This document shows, piece by piece, positions 58,546 through 64,000 of a stretch of DNA of 64,000 bases (its first letter is position 1; each line of letters starts with the position of its first letter). This DNA is from Treponema sp. Lineage in GTDB: Bacteria > Spirochaetota > Spirochaetia > Treponematales > Treponemataceae. The notes under the pieces were generated by a model. The model saw only the letters and a list, made by a program, of their open reading frames with translations. It was not told the origin of the DNA and searched no databases. A program made the translations under genes and the position numbers. The stretch lies in the NCBI GenBank assembly GCA_017470605.1, contig JAFUYH010000004.1, positions 92,855 to 156,854 on the forward strand. The letters are read 5' to 3'.

Positions 58546-59436
58546 TTACAATAAGAAACCTGCTAAATCTGCCGCTTCTTCAGTTGCTTTTTTAGTTTGA
58601 GCTTCCTGTGCATCCATTTGTTTTGCTTTTAACGCTGCTTCTGCAGTTGCCTGATTTGCTTTTGCAGTTTCTGCATTTGCTACTGCCCGTTCTTTTTCTA
58701 ATCTTGCCATTTGAGCCTTATATAAGGCTTCTTCTTCAGCCTGTTTAGCAGCATCTTTTTTATCAGAATCTTCTTTCATTTCACTAAACAAAGCCCCTAT
58801 TTTTTTTTGAGTTTCAGTTTCAAGATTTGTTCCACCCATTATATCCATCAAATACTTTTTACAAAGATTATCCCAAGTATCTTTACTCATCGAAAATACT
58901 GTATAATATATGTATTGCTCTGAAGTTTGTTTTGTTTCTGCATTTGTTGTTCTTACTTTCTGACAAAATCCAGTTTCTTCCCGCAAACCAGTCATTTCAG
59001 CCTTGGTTTCACTAGCAGCTACATAAAGAGCTTCAAGTTGTCCAACATCATTTAAACCTTGCCCAACTCTTCCAATAACTTTCTGATTAAGTTCTGAAGC
59101 TTGAGTGTAAGCAAAGCCCGCCCTGCTCAATGCCTGTGCAACAGCTTCTGTTTTTCCTGTTGCCATACTTAATTTTACAACACGATCTTCTGCTATTCCG
59201 AATTGTTCTTTAAATGTTCCAGAATTTCCCCGTCGCATATTTTTTAGCCATGTTGGTGCTGCAATCTCTCCAAGAGTACGATCTGTCCAATCTACAATTA
59301 CAACCTTATCTTGGTCAGAAGCAGATGCTACAGGAACTTTTTGTGTAGAATCCGCTTTTGGGGATGATGCACAACCAACAAATAATGCAGAACTTACAAT
59401 AAAAGCCACTGATAATCTTTCAATAATTTTTTTCAT
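58546..59436 (-). CDS. LPP20-like lipoprotein with alanine-rich coiled coil
   Basis: 296 residues from the ATG at 59436 (AAGGAG upstream). Lipobox SALFVGCAS (Cys about 22). The mature part has an LPP20-like domain (APTWLKNMRRG near the start; VVKLSMATGKTEAVAQALSRAGFAY; YIYYTVFSMSKDTWDNLCKKY) and a C-terminal alanine/lysine/glutamate-rich helix (about 225-290, MARLEKERAVANAETAKA). The next gene upstream is a soluble relative. Probably outer-membrane associated; function unknown. Confidence 0.8.
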   Translation of the reverse strand: MKKIIERLSVAFIVSSALFVGCASSPKADSTQKVPVASASDQDKVVIVDWTDRTLGEIAAPTWLKNMRRGNSGTFKEQFGIAEDRVVKLSMATGKTEAVAQALSRAGFAYTQASELNQKVIGRVGQGLNDVGQLEALYVAASETKAEMTGLREETGFCQKVRTTNAETKQTSEQYIYYTVFSMSKDTWDNLCKKYLMDIMGGTNLETETQKKIGALFSEMKEDSDKKDAAKQAEEEALYKAQMARLEKERAVANAETAKANQATAEAALKAKQMDAQEAQTKKATEEAADLAGFLL

Positions 59437-59459
59437 TTCCAATCTCCTTGAAAAAAAAT

Positions 59460-60467
59460 TTATAATGAGAAACTGTTGTTTAAACTTTCGTAAACTTCCG
59501 TTTCTAATTCACTTGAGAATTTGGAATATGCTTTTTTCTTTGCATTTTCCAATGTATAAGAAACAGTTTTTTCTTTTGCAGTTTTATCATATGAATATAT
59601 AGAGATATTATTTTTCTCATTGTTTGATAAGACTGAGATATTTACTTCTGGTAAAATTGAAACAGGATTATCTCCCGAGGAATTATCATCAATTGTTATT
59701 TCTACTATATATTTGGAATCATTCTTCTGCTTAGCTACTTGAAATCCATTATTTACAAACGCAGTGGAAATCGCAGAAATAATCATTCTTCCATAATCAT
59801 CATTTATTTCTAAATATACTGAACACTGTTTTTTTATATCTCTAAATCTAACAGGAATTTCTGCAACCATTTCTCTATATGATTCATATTTATTTTCTTC
59901 CGATGGCAGCAGTATTCTTCCATATTCCAACTTTTCATTTAGATCACGACCTTTATTCCACACCTCTTTATATATGGATAACTTTGTTAATAACTCTGCT
60001 TCTTTTTCAACGACTTGTAATTGAGATTCAAAAGTATGCTTGCATTCCTCTATCTGAGGCTTGAACTGCTCCCATGCGTTATGTCTATTAATAAAGGCAA
60101 CACAATACCATTTTTTTTCTTTTTTTGAGTAATAAGGTTCTGTATATTCCAATCCAATGAATTCAACTTTGGAATCAATCTTTACCTCATCTATTACTGA
60201 TGATGTAATATTGACATTTGAATCTGTAGTTTCAGATATCATTGTAGTTTTAATGGAAGAATCCACATTTGTTTGAAAGTATCTCCCCAATGCTCCAGCG
60301 GCATCTGTCTTTGCATTTTCAGGTGAATCACCAATTCCGCGTTGCGCGATATATTCAGAATCTGGATATATTGAACGAAAATCTTTAAACCAAATAGGTA
60401 TCTCATCTTTTGCAAATACAGGGAAAAACATACAAAATAGAAGCTTTATCAAAAGAAATTTTCTCAT
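59460..60467 (-). CDS. LPP20-family exported protein
   Basis: 335 residues with cleavable signal peptide (LLIKLLFCMFFPVFA). The LPP20 pattern is clear: IPIWFKDFRSIYPDSEYIAQRG, then GDSPENAKTDAAGALGRYF, and the strand KKWYCVAFINRHNAWEQ. The second half (about 215-335) is mixed and not recognised. AAGGAGAG precedes the ATG. First gene of the five-gene operon, divergent from the XRE regulator with 135 bp between the starts that hold a spaced palindrome. Confidence 0.8.
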   Translation of the reverse strand: MRKFLLIKLLFCMFFPVFAKDEIPIWFKDFRSIYPDSEYIAQRGIGDSPENAKTDAAGALGRYFQTNVDSSIKTTMISETTDSNVNITSSVIDEVKIDSKVEFIGLEYTEPYYSKKEKKWYCVAFINRHNAWEQFKPQIEECKHTFESQLQVVEKEAELLTKLSIYKEVWNKGRDLNEKLEYGRILLPSEENKYESYREMVAEIPVRFRDIKKQCSVYLEINDDYGRMIISAISTAFVNNGFQVAKQKNDSKYIVEITIDDNSSGDNPVSILPEVNISVLSNNEKNNISIYSYDKTAKEKTVSYTLENAKKKAYSKFSSELETEVYESLNNSFSL

Positions 60468-60549
60468 TTCTCTCCTTTACTCAGAGAATATTGTTAACAA
60501 CACATCTCTTAATCACATTATTCCGTTATTCTTACACTATTATATACCG

Positions 60550-60587
60550 TTATCTTGTGATTTACAAATTTTTTAACCACAAGATAA
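60550..60587. promoter_or_regulatory. Spaced inverted repeat between the XRE gene and the envelope operon
   Basis: TTATCTTGTG (60550-60559) and CACAAGATAA (60578-60587), spacer 18. It lies 16 bp before the XRE start and about 83 bp before the operon start, so the regulator could control both. Confidence 0.6.
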
Positions 60588-60602
60588 TGTTATTATATCA
60601 GC

Positions 60603-60947
60603 ATGACTTTTAGAGAACGCTTGCGTGAACAGATAGATTATTGCGGTTTTCTTGATAAAGAAGTTGCTTCTATGGCTGGAATAAGCAAAAGGACTATAGA
60701 CAGTTATGTCGGTTCTGAGTCTTGTATGCCATCTGCAGAAGTTGCTGTACGCATCGCAAAAGTCCTTGGGGTCACCGTTGAATATCTTGTAACAGGAGAA
60801 AAAGAGTCCCGTTCAATGCTGCCTTCTGATACAAATATTTATAATGAAAAAGTGCGAAACTTACTAAAGCATTTTTCAAAACTATCAGACCACGATAAAG
60901 ATCTTCTGGTTTCTTTTGCAGAAACTATGGAAAAGGCTAATTCATAA
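60603..60947 (+). CDS. XRE-family transcriptional regulator
   Basis: 114 residues: HTH at about 5-62 (FRERLREQIDYCGFLDKEVASM, GISKRTIDSYVGSES, VRIAKVLGVTVEYLVTGE) followed by a short helical tail (NLLKHFSKLSDHDKDLLVSFAETM). This is the common small Treponema/phage-type repressor. A TATTAT box lies 6 nt before the ATG with no Shine-Dalgarno site. Divergent from the five-gene envelope operon, with an inverted repeat between them. Autoregulation and control of the operon are inferred. Confidence 0.88.
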   Translation: MTFRERLREQIDYCGFLDKEVASMAGISKRTIDSYVGSESCMPSAEVAVRIAKVLGVTVEYLVTGEKESRSMLPSDTNIYNEKVRNLLKHFSKLSDHDKDLLVSFAETMEKANS

Positions 60948-61098
60948 CTATCTTTTGTTTTGTGAAGGCATAATAATTTACTATTATATCTGCTTTTACA
61001 GCAATTTCTATAATCTGCTCTTCAGTCAAATTTTACCTCCATGCAATATATTATTACACGAATATTTACTTTTCCATAAAATGTGAATGTTAAAAAAG

Positions 61099-61122
61099 AT
61101 TCCCCGGTCAAAGCCGGGGAAT
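61099..61122. repeat. ATTRCCCGG-family palindrome, copy 4
   Basis: ATTCCCCGG-TCAAAG-CCGGGGAAT. It opens the 60948-61352 space, which has no confident gene; a 30-codon minus-strand frame from a TTG at 61029 with GGAGG upstream (TEEQIIEIAVKAD) is a weak candidate. Confidence 0.65.
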
Positions 61123-61137
61123 GAGATTTAGGACTGT

Positions 61138-61192
61138 GGTGGTTTCGACTGGCTCAACCACCGTATTTATAAATCCTGAAACAAGTTCAGGA
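61138..61192. repeat. GGTGGTT palindrome and a second hairpin
   Basis: GGTGGTT (61138-61144)/AACCACC (61156-61162), then TCCTGAA-ACAAG-TTCAGGA (61174-61192). Confidence 0.65.
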
Positions 61193-61203
61193 TGACGTTT
61201 TCT

Positions 61204-61408
61204 TTATTTTGCGAGGTACTCATTAATTCCAGCTGCGGCTTTACGTCCTTCGCCCATCGTCCGTTCGGTCGCTTTCGCGCCCTCACTACCGAGTTTCGGG
61301 CTAAAGCCCAAAACTCGCACGCTCTGGGCGAGCTTTTCTGCTACCAGGCATTTTATTTTGCCAGATATTCGTTAATGCCAGCTGCGGCTTTTCGTCCTTC
61401 GCCCATCG
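61204..61408 (-). repeat. Duplicated gltA 3' end flanking a palindromic element
   Basis: The last 56 bp of gltA (61353-61408) are repeated 149 bp downstream (61204-61259). Both encode MGEGRKAAAGINEYLAK-stop; the six differences are all at third codon positions. Between them (61260-61352) is a CGAGTTT-type element: CGAGTTT (61290-61296), inner stem GGGCT-AA-AGCCC, AAACTCG (61311-61317). Confidence 0.9.
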
Positions 61409-62825
61409 CTAGGATTACTGTTGCGGCACCGAGGACGATGTCGCCGCCGGCCCATACTTTGGCATGGTGGGTAGCCTGCTTTTCGTCTACCAGGATGTGG
61501 CCGCGCTTGTCGGCATCGAGGCCTGGAGTTGTGCTAACGAGAAGTGGGTTTGAACCGTTTCCGAGGGCAACAATCATTGCATCACATGGAACATCATGCT
61601 CTGAACCAGGAATTGCAACTGGAGAGCGGCGGCCAGATTCGTCTGGTTCACCGAGTTCGTAGCTGAGGCAGCGAACGCCTACAACCTTGCCTTCTTCGTT
61701 GCCCAGAACTTCTACAGGGTTTTCGAGGAAGCGGAAGTTTACGCCTTCTTCTTCTGCGTGGCCAATCTCTTCGAGACGGGCTGGCATTTCGTTTCTTGTA
61801 CGGCGGTAAACAACATCAACAGTTTCTGCTCCAAGGCGGAAGGCCATGCGGGCAGCATCCATTGCAACGTTTCCGGCACCACAAACTACTACATGCTTTG
61901 CTTCGTAAATTGGAGTTGCGGCGTGATCTTTATCATAACCCTTCATAAGGTTTGCACGGGTAAGATATTCGTTTGCAGAGAATACACCAATAAGGTTTTC
62001 TCCAGGAATGTTTAAGAACTTTGGAAGACCTGCACCAGTTCCAACAAAAGCGGCATCAAAGCCCTTTTCTGTAAGGAGCTGGTCCAGGGTATCTGTACGG
62101 CCAACAAGGAAGTTTGTTTCAAACTTTACGCCGATTTTCTTAAGATTTTCAATTTCATCCTGAACGATTTTCTTTGGCAGACGGAATTCAGGAATACCGT
62201 ACATCATAACACCACCACACTTGTGGAAGGCTTCGAATACAGTAACTTCGTGACCGGCACGGGCACAGTCTGCAGCAACTGTAAGACCAGCAGGACCAGA
62301 ACCGATAACTGCAACCTTCTTTCCTGTAGCAGGTGCAACCTCAGGCATTGTTACCTGATTGTTTTCGCGCTCCCAGTCTGCAACAAAGCGTTCCAGACGG
62401 CCGATAGAAACAGCCTTTTCAGGGTTCTTCCAAATCTTACCAACTGTACACTTACCCTGACACTGCTTTTCCTGAGGACATACACGGCCACAGATTGCAG
62501 GCAGAAGGCTGGTCTTCTTGATTGTATCAACGGCAGCCTTAAAGTTTTCATTAGCAATTTCGCGGATAAAGCCCGGAATATCGATGTTTACAGGGCAGCC
62601 TTCCATACAGAAAGGTTTTGCACACTGAAGACAGCGGTTGGCTTCTACGATAGCCTGTTCCTTGCTGAAACCAAGAGCAACCTCGTCCATCTGGCGGGCA
62701 CGAACCTTTGGGTCGCGGGCAGGCATTTCCATCTGAGGAATGGCATTGCGGTCTTTAGCAGTGAGCTTGCCGTTAGCCTTAATCAAATCATTAATTTTAT
62801 TTAATTCTTCTTGAACGTTAATCAT
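61353..62825 (-). CDS. gltA: NADPH-dependent glutamate synthase-like / Nfn large subunit
   Basis: 490 residues from the ATG at 62825 (GGAG 8 bp upstream; the earlier ATG overlaps that site). N-terminal domain binds two [4Fe-4S] clusters (RCLQCAKPFCMEGCPVNI, ICGRVCPQEKQCQGKC); then FAD-binding GSGPAGLTVAADCARAGH (about 175) and NADPH-binding VCGAGNVAMDAARMAFRLGA (about 315), ending GDIVLGAATVILAMGEGRKA. The neighbour 98 bp upstream is the small Nfn subunit, so the pair most likely works as NADH-dependent ferredoxin:NADP+ oxidoreductase (electron bifurcation) rather than as glutamate synthase. The 3' end is duplicated downstream. Confidence 0.94.
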   Translation of the reverse strand: MINVQEELNKINDLIKANGKLTAKDRNAIPQMEMPARDPKVRARQMDEVALGFSKEQAIVEANRCLQCAKPFCMEGCPVNIDIPGFIREIANENFKAAVDTIKKTSLLPAICGRVCPQEKQCQGKCTVGKIWKNPEKAVSIGRLERFVADWERENNQVTMPEVAPATGKKVAVIGSGPAGLTVAADCARAGHEVTVFEAFHKCGGVMMYGIPEFRLPKKIVQDEIENLKKIGVKFETNFLVGRTDTLDQLLTEKGFDAAFVGTGAGLPKFLNIPGENLIGVFSANEYLTRANLMKGYDKDHAATPIYEAKHVVVCGAGNVAMDAARMAFRLGAETVDVVYRRTRNEMPARLEEIGHAEEEGVNFRFLENPVEVLGNEEGKVVGVRCLSYELGEPDESGRRSPVAIPGSEHDVPCDAMIVALGNGSNPLLVSTTPGLDADKRGHILVDEKQATHHAKVWAGGDIVLGAATVILAMGEGRKAAAGINEYLAK

Positions 62826-62839
62826 TGTTTTCTCCATTA

Positions 62840-62898
62840 GGGGTGATTGAGCCTGTCGAAATTACCCCTTCAAGGTGGTTTCGACAAGCTCAACCACC
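62840..62898. repeat. Palindromes between the Nfn subunit genes
   Basis: GGGGTGATT (62840-62848)/AATTACCCC (62860-62868) and GGTGGTT-TCGACAAGCTC-AACCACC (62874-62898). Confidence 0.65.
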
Positions 62899-62923
62899 GC
62901 AGGTAGGCTCAACCACCAGACGT

Positions 62924-63769
62924 CTACTTCTCAATACCTAAACCAATCTTGCACTTGTGGAAATCTTCCTGCTCGCGTGGCTTGAAAGACTTCATACGCA
63001 TCATCATGTTGTCCCAGTCTACAATGTGGGCATCGAACTCTGGGCCGTCTACACAAACGAACTTTGTTTCTCCGCCAACAGATACACGGCAGCCACCGCA
63101 CATTCCGGTACCGTCAATCATGATTGTGTTCAAAGAAACTGTAGTCTTAACGCCGTACTCCTTAGTTGTAGCGGCACAGAACTTCATCATGATAGGAGGT
63201 CCAATTGCGATAACCTCGGCAGGAGGGCACTGGCTTTCGCACATTTCCTTTACAGGAACTGTAGAAAGGCCCTGGCGGCCGGCAGAACCATCATCAGTCA
63301 TAATGATAACTTCGTCTGCAAGAGCCTTCATTTCATCAACATAAATCAAAAGGTCTTTATTGCGGGCACAAATTACCATGATTACCTTGTTACCAATAGC
63401 CTTGTGAGCCTGAACAATCGGATAACATGGAGCAACACCAAAACCACCGCCAACAACAAGTACAGGGCGGTCATATTTTTCGATTTTAGAAGGATTTCCA
63501 AGAGGACCAAGAACAGCAGGAAGTTCCTCGCCAGCCTCTTTCAAAGAAAGTTTGAGGGTAGATGCACCAACAGCCTGGAAAACAAGGGCAATCCAGCCCT
63601 CTTCGGCATTTGCATCAGCAATAGTAAGCGGAATGCGCTCACCAAAATCCAGATCAACCTGAACGATAACAAACTGTCCGGCTTTGCGGTTGCGGGCAAT
63701 TTCAGGAGCTGCGACCTTCATGTAAAAAACACCGGCCGAAAGCTGCTTTTTTTCAAGAATTTTAAACAT
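62924..63769 (-). CDS. Sulfide/dihydroorotate dehydrogenase-like FAD/NAD-binding protein (Nfn small subunit)
   Basis: 281 residues. FAD-binding barrel (GQFVIVQVDLDFGERIPLTIAD, about 30-55), NAD-binding domain (VLVVGGGFGVAPCYPIV, about 105; VIAIGPPIMMKFCA, about 190) and a C-terminal [2Fe-2S] site (DGTGMCGGCRVSV, FVCVDGPEFD, about 220-245). Together with the FeS-flavoprotein encoded next it matches the NfnA-NfnB pair, which couples NADH, NADPH and ferredoxin pools. Cytosolic. The 5' region holds an inverted repeat (63785-63812) and larger palindromes. Members of the same fold serve as PyrK, but the neighbour argues for Nfn. Confidence 0.93.
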   Translation of the reverse strand: MFKILEKKQLSAGVFYMKVAAPEIARNRKAGQFVIVQVDLDFGERIPLTIADANAEEGWIALVFQAVGASTLKLSLKEAGEELPAVLGPLGNPSKIEKYDRPVLVVGGGFGVAPCYPIVQAHKAIGNKVIMVICARNKDLLIYVDEMKALADEVIIMTDDGSAGRQGLSTVPVKEMCESQCPPAEVIAIGPPIMMKFCAATTKEYGVKTTVSLNTIMIDGTGMCGGCRVSVGGETKFVCVDGPEFDAHIVDWDNMMMRMKSFKPREQEDFHKCKIGLGIEK

Positions 63770-63784
63770 TTTATGTCCTCTTAT

Positions 63785-63812
63785 AAAATAAACAGTACAA
63801 GTAGTTTATTTT
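63785..63812. promoter_or_regulatory. Inverted repeat before the nfn genes
   Basis: AAAATAAAC (63785-63793) and GTTTATTTT (63804-63812), spacer 10, ending 16 bp before the start codon. Candidate operator of a redox or other regulator. Confidence 0.45.
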
Positions 63813-63858
63813 ACAATATGACAGGATTTAGGTCAAATGCAGTGAAAAAGTAGGGCAA

Positions 63859-63983
63859 ACGCATTATAATGCGTCTGTCCTGTAAAAAGTGCGGGAACGG
63901 AACGGGATTGCAAACGCATTTATAAGCCGAGGCGAAGCCTTTTTAATCATTTTCCTATACGGCTTATACCATGCGGTTTGCAA
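63859..63983. repeat. 16-bp palindrome and a 76-bp nested palindrome
   Basis: ACGCATTATAATGCGT (63859-63874) is perfect. TTGCAAACGCAT (63908-63919)/ATGCGGTTTGCAA (63971-63983) and ATAAGCCG (63922-63929)/CGGCTTAT (63960-63967) form nested arms around the hairpin AGGC-GAA-GCCT. GCAAACGCATT.TATAA occurs in both pieces and nearly in the element at 38734 (GCAAACGTATATAA). No gene is seen from 63770 to the window end. Confidence 0.7.
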
Positions 63984-64000
63984 GAACGTGCAGTGGTAGC

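Noticed and set aside
61192..61662. Plus-strand frame over the gltA end
   Set aside because: It is antisense to gltA and its duplicated tail; composition follows the gltA codon pattern.
62957..63853. Long plus-strand frame of 298 codons
   Set aside because: Antisense to the Nfn small-subunit gene, whose domains are complete and clear.

Overview
The window looks like a chromosomal stretch of a gut- or rumen-type Treponema (Spirochaetes). The reasons are a contiguous M23 peptidase - bactofilin - YaaR/DUF327 - PSP1 cluster, many secreted lipoproteins with sulfatase-modifying (FGE/SUMF1), Listeria-Bacteroides and leucine-rich repeats, LPP20-like lipoproteins, an Nfn-type transhydrogenase, pyruvate phosphate dikinase, and several plant-polysaccharide enzymes (two GH5, one GH44, a GH26-like protein and two SGNH esterases). 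The assignment is an inference from gene content; no rRNA or tRNA was seen. Base composition is moderately AT-rich in coding DNA, and the intergenic spaces are full of GC-rich palindromes.

Layout. 1-2.8 kb: 3' part of a GH5 gene, an XRE regulator behind a perfect palindrome, an unknown ORF, and a decayed DUF3800 gene behind a consensus promoter and a structured leader. 2.8-9.1 kb: purD, then a signalling operon (receiver, Cache-degenerate GGDEF, Cache-hybrid histidine kinase). 9.2-10.6 kb: OhrR-like MarR repressor divergent from glutathione peroxidase with twin operators, then a TSCPD protein. 10.7-14.9 kb: SGNH lipoprotein, a PyrK-PyrD fusion and pyrF. 15.4-23.4 kb: three large surface lipoproteins in one operon. 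23.5-29.6 kb: TatD-like hydrolase, lipoprotein, S41 peptidase, GH5 lipoprotein and a free-standing copy of that GH5's C-terminal module. 30-40.9 kb: ppdK, GH26-like protein, Rpn-type nuclease, small LuxR-type HTH, CE2-like esterase, argA, dus, tatD. 41-44 kb: the M23-bactofilin-YaaR-PSP1 cluster. 44-48.6 kb: AraC regulator divergent from isomerase, oxidoreductase and GH44. 48.7-53.4 kb: methyltransferase, proS, secreted protein, GerMN protein. 53.5-61 kb: AT-rich accessory block with a BRO protein, a five-gene envelope operon (two LPP20-like proteins, a CsgG-like/FGE protein, a P-loop NTPase, an SH3 membrane protein) and a divergent XRE regulator. 61.3-63.8 kb: the two Nfn/GltA subunits.

The most unusual signals are not genes. 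(1) The 3' ends of ppdK and gltA are each duplicated downstream; the outer copy encodes the same C-terminal peptide but differs only at third codon positions, and the copies are separated by members of one palindromic repeat family. (2) At least seven genes have a sigma70-like -10 box only 6-10 nt before the start codon and no usable Shine-Dalgarno site, suggesting leaderless mRNAs. (3) Three intergenic spaces hold large nested palindromes with internal hairpins (38734-38884, 51318-51420, 63908-63983). (4) The five-gene envelope operon at 54.3-60.5 kb has no obvious named counterpart.
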